Source of the DNA: Saccharofermentans sp.
GTDB taxonomy: Bacteria; Bacillota; Clostridia; Saccharofermentanales; Saccharofermentanaceae
Length of the DNA stretch: 64,000 nt
Reading direction: 5' to 3'
NCBI GenBank assembly: GCA_024403795.1
Contig: JAKSRD010000007.1
Coordinates: forward strand, 1-64,000
This document shows, in pieces, positions 34,491 to 43,978 of the stretch; the stretch's first letter is position 1; every line of letters starts with the position of its first letter. The translations under genes were made by a program, and so were the position numbers. The notes under the pieces were generated by a model, which worked only from the letters and a program-made list of their open reading frames with translations, made no database searches and was not told the DNA's origin.

Positions 34491-35933
34491 TTACTTGAAC
34501 TTCTTGCGCTGCATGAAGTAGAAAACGACTCCCAAAGCAACCCAGACAGCAAGCATAATATAACTCTCCTTGCAGAAATGAACTCCGTCCAAGCCCGGAA
34601 TCGGGACAAGCTGAAGGACCATGAACGTAAGTGAGAACAAGACACCTACGACTGAGAGAACAACAAGCAACGGCGTACCGTCTTTCTCTCTCCTAAGGCG
34701 GATAAAGGTTGAAGCAGATGTGAAGAAATAACCAATGGAAGCACCGATCGCACTCATGTCCACAAACCAACCTAATGCCTCACGACCGAGTACAGGTCCA
34801 GAAAGAGATACGATAATACAGAAGATCATTGCATTCTTAGGTGTCTGATACTTGGGATCAATCTTGCCGAACCACCCGGGAAGATATCCTTCCTTACTCA
34901 TCGAATACATAAGACGGCTGGATGCGAGATAGAAACCCATCATACCTGAAAGCACTGCTGATGACACACCGAGACCTATAAGGGCCTTACCGAAAGTGCC
35001 GAGAAGCTCTTCTGCAGCAACAAGAAGCACCCAGTCACCGTTCATTACACGTTCCGGCCAATTCTCGAGTGCGGCTGCCGCAACAGTATTATTTGATACA
35101 TAGACAAAGCAGCCGAATGCTATGGCAATACACATTATCCCCATAACCTTCTTGTAGCTGAACTTGAATTCCTCGGCAGCCTGAGGAATTGTATCGAATC
35201 CGACAAATGCCCAAGGTGCGATCGCAAATGTTGCAAGAATTGCTGCAGCAATGTTCGTGTTCTTGTAGTCCCCTATATTTGCGGCAGTAGCCTGTGCTGC
35301 AGTAGCTGCAGCCTTATCAAATCCCCATACAGGCTCGAGATTAATTCCCTTAGCTTTTGCAGAGAACAACGCTGTAAAACAAAGTGTGAAAGCGCACACT
35401 GCAAGTGTTGCGGCAAGGATCGTCTGAATAATTGCGGCTTTCTTAACGCCGATGATATTAAGAATACCGAAGATGATCAGGATCGCTGCTGCAAGGAGAG
35501 TCTCACCCATATAAACATCAAATCCTGCAATCTGATAGTGCCAGCCGAACTTCAGAATATTCGCTTCTCCGTCAAGGCCGTCAACGATCAAGCCGATGGC
35601 CGTTGAATTCATCGGAACATTGGTTAAGTAAGCCACTACCAGGAACCAGCCGCAAAGATATGCAGCATTCTTTCCGAAGTAACTTCTCGTAAAGGTGAAC
35701 TCGCCGCCTGCCTTAGGATGCTTAGGCACCATGTAAGCATAGCTGAAAGCGATGATTACCATTACAAGCGCACCGAGAACCATGGCGATTGCCGTTCCTG
35801 CAACACCTGAATTCGGAAGGAATTTCTTTCCCGGATTAATGAATGAGCCCCATCCGATAATACAACCGAATGCGATCGCCCAGACATGGAGCGGACTCAG
35901 CTCTTTATTAAGTCCTGCATTGTTCTCGCTCAT
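34491..35933 (-). CDS. APC-family amino acid permease
   Basis: 480 residues, about 12 membrane helices. The first helix carries AFGCIIGWGSFINPGKKFLP, the APC signature region (usually IGTGIF). A helix 6-type motif FVGFDTIPQAAEEF is typical. The substrate cannot be read from sequence. It is a single gene with its own terminator. Confidence 0.9.
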   Translation of the reverse strand: MSENNAGLNKELSPLHVWAIAFGCIIGWGSFINPGKKFLPNSGVAGTAIAMVLGALVMVIIAFSYAYMVPKHPKAGGEFTFTRSYFGKNAAYLCGWFLVVAYLTNVPMNSTAIGLIVDGLDGEANILKFGWHYQIAGFDVYMGETLLAAAILIIFGILNIIGVKKAAIIQTILAATLAVCAFTLCFTALFSAKAKGINLEPVWGFDKAAATAAQATAANIGDYKNTNIAAAILATFAIAPWAFVGFDTIPQAAEEFKFSYKKVMGIMCIAIAFGCFVYVSNNTVAAAALENWPERVMNGDWVLLVAAEELLGTFGKALIGLGVSSAVLSGMMGFYLASSRLMYSMSKEGYLPGWFGKIDPKYQTPKNAMIFCIIVSLSGPVLGREALGWFVDMSAIGASIGYFFTSASTFIRLRREKDGTPLLVVLSVVGVLFSLTFMVLQLVPIPGLDGVHFCKESYIMLAVWVALGVVFYFMQRKKFK

Positions 35934-36011
35934 GTAACCTCCTCTAATCTGTAATTATTCACTTTTAAATTACTCATCACATTTTCTGAACATATGCACC
36001 TTACTTTTGTG

Positions 36012-36059
36012 CAAAAAAGAGCGGAATCGAAGTTCTGTTCAGAAATCTTCGAGACCGCT
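36012..36059 (-). terminator. Terminator of the cytidylyltransferase gene
   Basis: AGCGG-TCTCGAAG pairs with CTTCGATTCCGCT on the minus strand, followed by CTTTTTTG. Confidence 0.8.
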
Positions 36060-36069
36060 TTATGTTGAA

Positions 36070-36966
36070 TCAACAACCGGTATCGTACAGCTTGTCAATG
36101 CTCTTCAGTTCATTGAAAGTATCGATCTCTACGACATCTTCAAATTTGCAATCACGGATCTGCACCTTGTAATTCTCTTTCTTATATACCATCGGCACCT
36201 GTTCCCAATATCTTTCCTTGCCACCGGGGCTATGGAAAACTTCGTCGATATCTGTTGCAAGTTTTGCTCCGTCTTCGGCATTCCAATAAGAGATACCTAC
36301 CATCTGATGGCAATTGACGCCTCCGACCTTCTCCTCAATAACAACACCCTTGTCATTAGTAATAAGGCACCAGTCATCGGTTCTTTCGACAGGAATACCC
36401 AGGAAATTAGAAGAATACTCATACTTCCTGATCAGCTTCTTGTTAGCAAGCAAAAGATCAGCTTCAAGAACATAGGCATTCTGCAACAGATACTTTACAC
36501 ATGCCGCTGAAGAAATATTGTTTGCTTCATTGTATGTGGGGTTCTCAACGAACTTAATGTTCGGATACTTGTAAAGGAGCTGGTCGAACTGCTCTCCGAG
36601 ATATCCTCTTACTATGACGATCTCAGGAATCTCAGCAGCAACAACAGCATCAAGAAGTGTGTCAATGATCCTTGTACCGTGAACTCTAACGAGCGGCTTA
36701 GGTGTATTAAACGTGATCGGAACCATTCTTGAACCGAATCCTGCTGCGATAAATACAGCACGCTTAACTCTGTAAGGCTCCAAGGCATCTACTCCCTGGC
36801 CTGTGATCTTGCCGTTGTCGTAATAGCCTTTATCCGTAAGGTCCTTGATAACTTTGTTTATGGTACCTACAGAGAGATTCAATGTATCAGACAGTTCTCT
36901 CTGAGTAACCGATTTATCTGATTCAGTCAGATAGACCAGAATGTCGAATTCTTTCTTTGAAAGCAT
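36070..36966 (-). CDS. HTH-nucleotidyltransferase fusion (LicC-like)
   Basis: 298 residues from the ATG at 36966 (GGGG 9 nt upstream). Residues 1-60 are a winged-helix domain of the MarR/ArsR kind (SVTQRELSDTLNLSVGTINKVIKDL). The rest is a nucleotidyltransferase like the choline-phosphate cytidylyltransferase LicC: FIAAGFGSRMVPIT (about 75), then NTPKPLVRVHGTRIIDTLL and the VLEADLLL region. The product is probably a CDP- or NDP-activated group for surface glycan or phosphocholine decoration. The HTH suggests that it also regulates transcription or senses its product. Confidence 0.85.
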   Translation of the reverse strand: MLSKKEFDILVYLTESDKSVTQRELSDTLNLSVGTINKVIKDLTDKGYYDNGKITGQGVDALEPYRVKRAVFIAAGFGSRMVPITFNTPKPLVRVHGTRIIDTLLDAVVAAEIPEIVIVRGYLGEQFDQLLYKYPNIKFVENPTYNEANNISSAACVKYLLQNAYVLEADLLLANKKLIRKYEYSSNFLGIPVERTDDWCLITNDKGVVIEEKVGGVNCHQMVGISYWNAEDGAKLATDIDEVFHSPGGKERYWEQVPMVYKKENYKVQIRDCKFEDVVEIDTFNELKSIDKLYDTGC

Positions 36967-37088
36967 GATAATACCCCAATATATGTTCATTAGTCTACTA
37001 ATTTTAGCAGGCAATGAACAGAAGTCAATTCGACTTTAAGGCAAAATCAACGAATTTACGCCCTAAGTAACTGATAAGAATGTTCAAT

Positions 37089-38516
37089 TCATGCAGCGCC
37101 GTGGCTTCCGACATATGTATGCCCGTCCGGTGAGACATCCCAAAAGATATTCTTCAATACGACATGCTCGCCGTTGAGATCCATCTCGTCAAGCGTATAG
37201 AAAACGATCCGTGTATCACCTACATCGTCGTGATTTCCGGAACATGCCATCACGGGCATGGTCTCATCTTCGAAGTATATGTTGTAGCTGCCATCCTCAA
37301 ATTCTTCCACCTTAACGACAGGTTCAAGTTCATAGAACCATTCTTTACCGTCGTAGCCGTATTTTGCAGCCACCTCTTCAACGAATTCATCCGTGATCTC
37401 TGCAGGTATCGAATTCTCGCCTGAATTACCAAGCTTTTCCATGGCTTCTTTTTTCTCTTCCTCCGAGCCAAACAGAAGTGTGACAATGTTAACGCCCTGC
37501 AGGTTCTTTGTAAGTTGTCTCTCATCAGCAAGTCTGTCGCTGGTAAAGAACACGATCGCCATTGCAATCGCGACGACAAAACAGATCAGTGAGATGATCA
37601 GACCCTGTCTCTTAACCTCCGTTGCTTTGCGGTAGATATCCTCCGGGTTGGCAGGATCGATGGAGATCGTCAAAGGACCCAGATCGACATCAGCATCAAC
37701 GCCGTTGAACATTCGGTCATAAACGCCCTTATACGACTTGCCCTGATACTCATATTCAAATATCGGAGATGTCTCGAAAACATAATAACGATGCATCGTT
37801 CCGTTGGTATGCGATGTGCGCAGTTCAACATTTCTGACATATCCTACGCATTCGGCAGAAACTTCCTGTGTATACTTTTTATTCTTAAGACCATTGCTCT
37901 TAAAGAAGCCTATCAGCATCATTAAGCCGACAACGGCAAACAGTACGATCGCCATGAGCGTTAAAGCATTTCCCATGCCGAGCACTCCGGCAAACATGAG
38001 CGGGATCGCTGCAGCAAGACCGACGATGCCCATTATGAGGCCGGCACTTTTCGATGCACGTGCATTATTACCCTCGTAATGCGTGTAACCTTTGTTATTT
38101 CCCTGATAAACCGAATAAAAACCAAAGAAAGAGAATCCAAGCAAGAACACTCCGATGCACGCAACAACATGACCTGACACAGCAGTACCGATCACCGCGA
38201 TCAACATAACGATGAAAATAATGAGCGGTATCTTGGAAGCCTTCTTCTTGTTCTGAGCCTCCGCTCCGGCTCCGCTCGCCTGACTGCTGTTACGCGCAAT
38301 CTGCTCCGCACGCTGAACTAAGGCTTTCTGTTCATCATTCGAATAGATGTCTTCAAGATCATCGCCTTTAAGTTCATTCTTCAGTTTCTTGAACCCTATC
38401 TGGATCAGATCGCTGTTAACACTCTTATAATCCCGGATCAGATCGTTCTTCTCGGTTGGTGTGAGAGTTTTCTGCGTACTGACAAATTGACCCGCAAGGC
38501 CTTCTTCAAATCTCAT
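37089..38516 (-). CDS. Multi-span membrane protein with DUF3592-like domain
   Basis: 475 residues. A helical charged N-terminus (1-70) is followed by two membrane helices (about 95-137), two more (about 155-210), a beta-rich DUF3592-like part (FEYEYQGKSYKGVYDRMF, about 255-275), one helix (about 305-328) and an outside domain of about 140 residues. Function unknown. Confidence 0.75.
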   Translation of the reverse strand: MRFEEGLAGQFVSTQKTLTPTEKNDLIRDYKSVNSDLIQIGFKKLKNELKGDDLEDIYSNDEQKALVQRAEQIARNSSQASGAGAEAQNKKKASKIPLIIFIVMLIAVIGTAVSGHVVACIGVFLLGFSFFGFYSVYQGNNKGYTHYEGNNARASKSAGLIMGIVGLAAAIPLMFAGVLGMGNALTLMAIVLFAVVGLMMLIGFFKSNGLKNKKYTQEVSAECVGYVRNVELRTSHTNGTMHRYYVFETSPIFEYEYQGKSYKGVYDRMFNGVDADVDLGPLTISIDPANPEDIYRKATEVKRQGLIISLICFVVAIAMAIVFFTSDRLADERQLTKNLQGVNIVTLLFGSEEEKKEAMEKLGNSGENSIPAEITDEFVEEVAAKYGYDGKEWFYELEPVVKVEEFEDGSYNIYFEDETMPVMACSGNHDDVGDTRIVFYTLDEMDLNGEHVVLKNIFWDVSPDGHTYVGSHGAA

Positions 38517-38658
38517 ATTCTTTTCCCCTTACCTATTTTTCCCATGTTTGAGAACGCACATAAACCTCAAACAGCTTTGTATTTTAGCACTATCGGCAAA
38601 AAGTTGTATCACTTTCTTCTTTCCATTCGTATAAACGGGTAAAAGGAGGAACAAGACT

Positions 38659-38856
38659 ATGGAGAACAAACTTACTCAGCTATTCGACTATCAGAAGTTC
38701 GAGAATAATCCCAAGCTTGAAGGGATTATACAAGATACCAAGAAGCGTTACGCACAGCTTCTGTCAGATGACGATCTCTATCAGGTCAGCGCAGCAGGCG
38801 AAGCAGAAAATACAACAGAGACATTCGATTTCAGAAAGGACAACAACAATGGATAA
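38659..38856 (+). CDS. Small leader-type peptide 1 (65 residues)
   Basis: 65 residues, strong ribosome binding site (AAAAGGAGG). Near residue 36 it has LLSDDDLYQVSAAGE, which resembles the LSDxELxxVxGG leader end of Nif11/double-glycine peptides, with Ala-Gly as cleavage pair; the core would be about 20 residues (EAENTTETFDFRKDNNNG). Its end overlaps the next peptide gene by 8 bp. This is a candidate ribosomal peptide precursor; no maturation enzyme adjoins. Confidence 0.6.
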   Translation: MENKLTQLFDYQKFENNPKLEGIIQDTKKRYAQLLSDDDLYQVSAAGEAENTTETFDFRKDNNNG

Positions 38857-39052
38857 CGAGCATATTAACGAGAAAGAACTCGAGAACGTAAACGGAGGAT
38901 TTATCCCGCCATTACCGCCTTCGGCACCGCTCAAAGTCACCGGCATCAACAGTTCTTACGATTCACCGCGGATCGATGATATAAATAAACTTGAAGGAAT
39001 CAATGTACCCGTAGTCCCATTGGTTCCTGATAAAGAGATAAGGAACAATTGA
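38849..39052 (+). CDS. Double-glycine leader peptide 2 (67 residues)
   Basis: 67 residues beginning MDNEHINEKELENVNGG: a short acidic leader ending in the double-Gly motif ELxxVxGG typical of bacteriocin-like peptides exported by peptidase-containing ABC transporters. The 50-residue core is Pro-, Asn- and Val-rich without Cys (FIPPLPPSAPLKVTG...). AAAGGA lies 9 nt upstream. It overlaps peptide 1 and ends in front of a terminator, so the two form a small operon. No peptidase-ABC transporter is in the window. Confidence 0.75.
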   Translation: MDNEHINEKELENVNGGFIPPLPPSAPLKVTGINSSYDSPRIDDINKLEGINVPVVPLVPDKEIRNN

Positions 39053-39057
39053 CGCAG

Positions 39058-39092
39058 AACCGGTTAAGCACAATAGGACTTAACCGGTTTTG
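39058..39092 (+). terminator. Terminator of the peptide pair
   Basis: AACCGGTTAAG/CTTAACCGGTT with TTTGTC behind it, 6 bp after the second peptide's stop. Confidence 0.85.
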
Positions 39093-39257
39093 TCATGTCA
39101 TGGCTGAGGAAACGGCATGAGATCTTCCGCCTTTCAAAAACAAGCTCCTGAGAACATGAGCAATGCCAGGATCATCTGCAAAAGCATTGCCGAGATGAAC
39201 ACGATGGCAATGATCGCCCGCCAAAACTGTACTTTTCAAAGTATCCGGCAATTCCCT

Positions 39258-39680
39258 TTACTCTTCGTCCCTTATCTTCTCCAGTACACTGTTGATCCTC
39301 TTATCTTCCGCACGGAAAAGAAGTTTTGTCACTACCCATACCAGAACATAGACGATTATGAACATTACCGAAGTATAAATGAAATACCGAAGTGACGTGT
39401 ACCACTTGAACACATAGCCGGCAGCCATTACCATAACATAACAACAGATGCCGTGGAGCACTATTCTCGGAATGCTGAAATACCCTTCACCGTCTTTTAT
39501 CAACAACAAAGAAGGTATTGCCGTAAGTATTGCCACGATCACGACAGACAACGGCATATACCAACTGAACCCAATCACGTCTCCCGCCAGGTAAGCGATA
39601 AGGCCCTCCAGACCGATTATGACTACCATAAAGAACGCGATGACAAATGTCTGTATCGATAGTATTCGCAGTTTTCCCAT
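39258..39680 (-). CDS. DUF3021 membrane protein
   Basis: 140 residues, four membrane helices (about 8-30, 37-58, 73-93, 96-120). DUF3021 proteins are almost always encoded directly after a LytTR regulator and probably control it at the membrane. The gene starts 1 bp after the LytTR stop and is last in the ABC-LytTR operon. Confidence 0.88.
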   Translation of the reverse strand: MGKLRILSIQTFVIAFFMVVIIGLEGLIAYLAGDVIGFSWYMPLSVVIVAILTAIPSLLLIKDGEGYFSIPRIVLHGICCYVMVMAAGYVFKWYTSLRYFIYTSVMFIIVYVLVWVVTKLLFRAEDKRINSVLEKIRDEE

Positions 39681-39681
39681 A

Positions 39682-40116
39682 TCAAAGCCCCAGTCTTTTC
39701 TTCAAGTCTTTCACGTAGCTTCTGCTGATGACGATAACTTCATCATTAAGCAGCGTGGCATTCATTCTGGCGTTGTCACCGGATCTTACATTCTTGATCT
39801 TACGGCTGTTGAGGATCATGGATTTGGAGCATCTGAAGAATCTGAAATCCAATGTCTCCTCAAGTTCATAGAGCTTGCCACGTAATGCATAGCAGTCGTT
39901 TTTTGTATAAGCGTAAGTCCGTTCGTCAACAGATTCAATGTAATAGATATCGTTCATTTTGACAGGAACTTTAGTATCATCCTTGATACCGATGATGATG
40001 TTCTCACCGTTTTCCAGAAGTGCGACAGCAGTCTTAATGCTCTCGGTCATTTCCGAAGCATTAATGACTGCTGATTCTTCGCTTTTGCCGCTAACCCGGT
40101 TAACTGTTACCTTCAA
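39682..40116 (-). CDS. LytTR-domain transcriptional regulator
   Basis: 144 residues from a TTG at 40116 (LKVTVNRVSG), which is preceded by GGGG and fits the usual start of small LytTR proteins; longer starts would overlap the permease gene. The LytTR DNA-binding domain covers about 45-144: DIYYIESVDERTYAYT, LEETLDFRFFRCSKSMILN. With DUF3021 behind and an ABC exporter before it, it likely controls this exporter operon. Confidence 0.88.
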   Translation of the reverse strand: MKVTVNRVSGKSEESAVINASEMTESIKTAVALLENGENIIIGIKDDTKVPVKMNDIYYIESVDERTYAYTKNDCYALRGKLYELEETLDFRFFRCSKSMILNSRKIKNVRSGDNARMNATLLNDEVIVISRSYVKDLKKRLGL

Positions 40117-40129
40117 AGCCGATACCCCG

Positions 40130-41041
40130 TTATCTTCTCTTGTACACCTTGGGATAGATAATACCCAAAGCAACAAGGACAACTATAGTAAACATAGTAA
40201 CATATATAAGGGTGTTTGATGTCGACCAGTCATTCTCAAAAAGCCTCATGGACAGGGAGAAAGATTCTCTTACGGCCTTCACGAACATTCCGTCATCGAT
40301 ACCGTTAAGATCGCCGTCAATGTGATTCAGCACACCGTTAAGAAGCACATTCCTGATAAGGCTTGTGATACCTGTCTGCGGGAATACGTTACATATCGTC
40401 TGAATCTTCTCGGAGAACTGATGAAGCGGGATATAAGCGCCTATCACGAAGCCTGAAGCCGCTGACAGAAGTCCGAAGAAAGCTGTGCTTGTCGAAGACT
40501 TCTTTATGAAGATGACAATGAGCATGAACAAAGCCGTAGAACAGACAGAACCAAGGAAGTTGATCCCGAGGAGCATAACGACATCGGATACGCCGAGATA
40601 CATGTTGAAGTTGCAGCAGAGGATGATCAGTCCGGCAGTCATTATTACTGTCGTCATGATAAATGCACTAAGTGCAGATGCAGTAAAGTATGAGAGTATG
40701 ATCTGCACTCTGCTCATCGGAGTTGCCGAGATATCGTAATCGACTTTCTTCTCCCTGTCATTGATTATCGTAGTAAGTGTGCAGAACGGAACCGTAATAA
40801 GACTTGATCCCATTACGCCCGCAAGAAGAAGTCCGTTCGCGATCGAGTCAAGATCTTTGGCATCAAGAAGACCTTTAAGCATTTCAGCTTCGCCTTCAAG
40901 TGCATCAACAAAGGTTCCCTTCAAGAAAAGAATGTACAGCACGAATACGATCACAGGTGTGAGCATTGAGAAAAAGATCGCCGCCACATCCTTGAAATAG
41001 ATAAGCAGATTTCTCTTCGTTAATCCAATAAAACTGTTCAT
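40130..41041 (-). CDS. ABC-2 type permease
   Basis: 303 residues, six helices: the first at about 20-40 (VAAIFFSMLTPVIVFVLYILF), then an outside loop and five helices at about 100-165, 170-200, 270-298. Typical partner of an ABC-2 drug or peptide exporter ATPase. The start overlaps the ATPase stop by 4 bp (ATGA). Confidence 0.9.
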   Translation of the reverse strand: MNSFIGLTKRNLLIYFKDVAAIFFSMLTPVIVFVLYILFLKGTFVDALEGEAEMLKGLLDAKDLDSIANGLLLAGVMGSSLITVPFCTLTTIINDREKKVDYDISATPMSRVQIILSYFTASALSAFIMTTVIMTAGLIILCCNFNMYLGVSDVVMLLGINFLGSVCSTALFMLIVIFIKKSSTSTAFFGLLSAASGFVIGAYIPLHQFSEKIQTICNVFPQTGITSLIRNVLLNGVLNHIDGDLNGIDDGMFVKAVRESFSLSMRLFENDWSTSNTLIYVTMFTIVVLVALGIIYPKVYKRR

Positions 41042-41949
41042 TGCATAAACTCCTTTCCCGTAAGCTTGAGGAAGACATCATCCATGCTTCCTTTCAGCAC
41101 CTCATAGTCACTGATCGATTCCCTGTTCCTGTATAGGAATGACGTGATGGTCTCGCTGTCCGTATCTTCTTTTATGATGTTGTAATGATCGGCATCGTAG
41201 GTGTATTCACATCCGGAAAGGATTTTCGCGTTCTCTTCGGATTCTTCCGCATACCAGATAACTCTGGACTTTGCATATCTGCTCTTGAGAGATGCAGGCG
41301 TGCCTTCAGCGATGATCTTTCCTTTATCAAGGATCACGACATGATCGGCATCCTTCGTCTCTTCCATATAGTGAGTCGTGAGAAATATCGTAAGATGCTT
41401 CTCGCGCCTTAAGTAATTGATGTAATCCCAGACGATCTTACGTGACATCGGATCAAGACCTGTCGTAGGTTCATCAAGAAAAAGGATCCTCGGCTTGTTG
41501 ATAAGTGCTCTCACGATATCGACACGCCTTCTCTGCCCGCCTGACAATGTCTCATATCTTTGCTTCCATATCTCATCCAGCTTGAATGCCTCGCGGAATT
41601 CTTCGAGCCTTCCGGCAATCTCTTTCTTGCTGTATCCGTAGTACGAACCTCTCGAGAACAGGTTTTCCTTAACAGTCAGCTTTCCGTCAAGGACCGAATT
41701 CTGGAAGACGATACCGATCGAATCCCTTATCTTGTTATCGTCTTTCCCGAGTTTATTTCCGAACAGAATGACCTCACCGGAAGTTTTCTCAAGGATGGTG
41801 CAGAGGATATTGATGGTCGTCGATTTGCCTGCACCGTTCTCCCCGAGAAAAGCAAACAGTTCACCTTCTTTAACTTCAAAACTGATATCATCTACTGCAA
41901 GATGATCTTTATACTTCTTGCAGAGACCTTTAACCGTTACAGCGTTCAT
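41038..41949 (-). CDS. ABC exporter ATP-binding protein (DrrA type)
   Basis: 303 residues. Walker A GENGAGKST (about 35-43), signature LSGGQRRRV, Walker B ILFLDEPTTGLDP, switch His in TTHYMEE. The C-terminal extension of about 80 residues is of the drug-resistance (DrrA/CcmA) kind. First gene of the operon ATPase-permease-LytTR-DUF3021. Confidence 0.93.
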   Translation of the reverse strand: MNAVTVKGLCKKYKDHLAVDDISFEVKEGELFAFLGENGAGKSTTINILCTILEKTSGEVILFGNKLGKDDNKIRDSIGIVFQNSVLDGKLTVKENLFSRGSYYGYSKKEIAGRLEEFREAFKLDEIWKQRYETLSGGQRRRVDIVRALINKPRILFLDEPTTGLDPMSRKIVWDYINYLRREKHLTIFLTTHYMEETKDADHVVILDKGKIIAEGTPASLKSRYAKSRVIWYAEESEENAKILSGCEYTYDADHYNIIKEDTDSETITSFLYRNRESISDYEVLKGSMDDVFLKLTGKEFMQ

Positions 41950-42024
41950 TTATTCCCTCCGATCATTCACCGTTTATAAGCCGTAATTCTTCTTACGGGT
42001 GGATAATATCTGAGGTGCAGCGCG

Positions 42025-42056
42025 AAAAAAAGTGCAGCTCGGGTAAGCTGCACTTT
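42025..42056 (-). terminator. Terminator of the sigma-ABC operon
   Basis: AAAGTGCAGCT/AGCTGCACTTT with a short loop, then TTTTTTT on the minus strand. It lies 40 bp after the permease stop. Confidence 0.9.
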
Positions 42057-42096
42057 GATAATGGTAAGATGCAAAAAATGTCGTCTTCCGATAAGT

Positions 42097-43281
42097 TTAT
42101 CTGCTCTGAACCTGTGATTTCTTATATGACAGAACAAGGAACAGTACAAGGATTATCGACAGGCCGAGATACAGGATCGTCGTTAATTCAACATTATTGA
42201 AAACTCCGTATCTATATGTGTTACAGAACGTTCCGTAGTATAGCGCCATTGACGGTCTCAGCTGCCAGAGCTTCGCGATAAGGCCCAGCTTACTCGGCAC
42301 ATTGAACAGCCCCGCAAAGATGATTCCCGCATGGATCGCCATTGTCGCAACCGCCGATTTTGTAAGGTGTGATAACACCATGTTCGTAATGGCAAAGAAG
42401 ATGCTCGACAATATTGCGAGACCGGCATAAATGAGGATCATTTCTCCGATGGTAATGTTCCACGGCGAAGACGGAATAATGATCTGGATAGGAGCATTCC
42501 AGCCATCCGCTCCATAGAACAGGAATTCAATTCCGATACAGGAGCCCAGAAGAACCAGCGTCTGCAGCAGTGCGGCTGTAATGCTTGCAGCGATCTTCAC
42601 AAGACAGATAGGTGTTCTTCCGTTCTTTGCAGACAGTATCATCGCATCGGTCCTGTGAGTCTTCTCATCCGCAAAAACACCCGAGAGAGCTATTGCAATA
42701 TTCAGGATCAGAGCCCATCCGATAATGAACAGCACGTCAAGAACATTCTGATAAGACAGTGCATATGAATATTCGATCGGCTTCTCCACCTTATCAAACC
42801 ACTGAAGCCATTCATCAACTTCCTCCTGAGTACAGCCGAGTTCCAGTCCGTCTGATTCAATGTCTTTTCTCATCTTCTCATAGAACTCGTCAGCCGTTAC
42901 GTCGATAACCGCATCCTTGCTTCTGACAGTGTTATAGATGACATCATATAACGCTTTCATTCCGGCAGATTCTGCAGCTCTCTTGTATGCTTCTCCGCGG
43001 TCATATTCAAGCAGACTGTTGTACTGATCGGGGTGCTCATCGAGTTCTTTTTGTACCGTGCTGTGGAACATCTCAAAGAATTCATCATCCATCTTCTGTC
43101 CCGAGATTGCACCCAAAGTCTTTTCCTGCTGCTTCACATACACGCCCTTGCCGTCTGCCGAGAAGTTCGTAAATCCGACCAGGAGCACCAATGCCAGACT
43201 GAGCAGCAATGCTATCCACACCGACTTCTTGGAAAGTATCTTCCTAAGTTCGGCTTTATACAAAACAGCCATCTTACTCAT
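42097..43281 (-). CDS. ABC-2 type permease
   Basis: 394 residues from the ATG at 43281, with GGAGG 8 nt upstream; it overlaps the ATPase gene by 8 bp. A first helix (about 18-38), a large outside domain of about 150 residues, then five helices to the C-terminus (KKSQVQSR). It forms an exporter with the ATPase just upstream; the substrate is not readable. Confidence 0.88.
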   Translation of the reverse strand: MSKMAVLYKAELRKILSKKSVWIALLLSLALVLLVGFTNFSADGKGVYVKQQEKTLGAISGQKMDDEFFEMFHSTVQKELDEHPDQYNSLLEYDRGEAYKRAAESAGMKALYDVIYNTVRSKDAVIDVTADEFYEKMRKDIESDGLELGCTQEEVDEWLQWFDKVEKPIEYSYALSYQNVLDVLFIIGWALILNIAIALSGVFADEKTHRTDAMILSAKNGRTPICLVKIAASITAALLQTLVLLGSCIGIEFLFYGADGWNAPIQIIIPSSPWNITIGEMILIYAGLAILSSIFFAITNMVLSHLTKSAVATMAIHAGIIFAGLFNVPSKLGLIAKLWQLRPSMALYYGTFCNTYRYGVFNNVELTTILYLGLSIILVLFLVLSYKKSQVQSR

Positions 43282-43978
43282 CCTCACTTCCTCCGAACTC
43301 TTTAAGATAGAATGTCTCCAGATCCTCGTTAATGTCTGAGATATTTCCGTCAAAGATGATATTGCCTTCCTTCATCATGAGGATCCTGTCGGCAATATGC
43401 TCGACGTCCGACACAATGTGCGTAGAAAGGATGACTATCGCATCTTTTCCAAGCTCTGCTATGAGATTTCTGAACCTTACTCTCTCCTTCGGATCAAGTC
43501 CGGAAGTGGGCTCATCCAGGATAAGGATCTTCGGGTCGTTAAGAACAGCCTGCGCGATTCCAAGACGCTGCTTCATTCCGCCCGAATATGTCTTGATCTT
43601 CTTATTCGCAGCATTCTCCAAATTAACGGTCTTTAACAGCTCATTACACTTTCTCTTAGCTTCTGACTTATCAAGACCTTTGAGCGCCGCCATATACATC
43701 AGGAAATCCATTCCGGTAAAATTCGGATAGTACCCGAAGTCCTGAGGAAGATAACCCAATGCATCCCTGTACATCTCATCTGAAGCATCCATGCCTTCAA
43801 AGCTGATGGTGCCGCTGCTGGGATTCAGTATTCCGCAGATCATTCTCATCAGAGTCGTCTTACCCGCACCGTTTGCTCCCAGCAATCCGATGACACCCGG
43901 CTTAAGATTTACCGTTATCCTGTCAACCGCTATTTTGCTCGCATACTGCTTTGTAACGCGGTCCAAAATCAATTCCAT
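43274..43978 (-). CDS. ABC transporter ATP-binding protein
   Basis: 234 residues from the ATG at 43978; the in-frame upstream part belongs to the overlapping membrane gene. Walker A GANGAGKTT (about 34-42), signature YSGGMKQRL, Walker B ILILDEPTSGLDP. It overlaps both neighbours by about 10 bp, so the four-gene operon is tightly coupled. Confidence 0.92.
   Translation of the reverse strand: MELILDRVTKQYASKIAVDRITVNLKPGVIGLLGANGAGKTTLMRMICGILNPSSGTISFEGMDASDEMYRDALGYLPQDFGYYPNFTGMDFLMYMAALKGLDKSEAKRKCNELLKTVNLENAANKKIKTYSGGMKQRLGIAQAVLNDPKILILDEPTSGLDPKERVRFRNLIAELGKDAIVILSTHIVSDVEHIADRILMMKEGNIIFDGNISDINEDLETFYLKEFGGSEDE

Noticed and set aside
39096-39257. Plus-strand ORF from 39117 and a minus-strand hydrophobic frame (AIIAIVFISAMLLQMILALL)
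   Set aside because: The plus ORF runs antisense into DUF3021. The hydrophobic frame lacks a start codon after its upstream stop; it may be the decayed end of a small membrane gene but cannot be supported.
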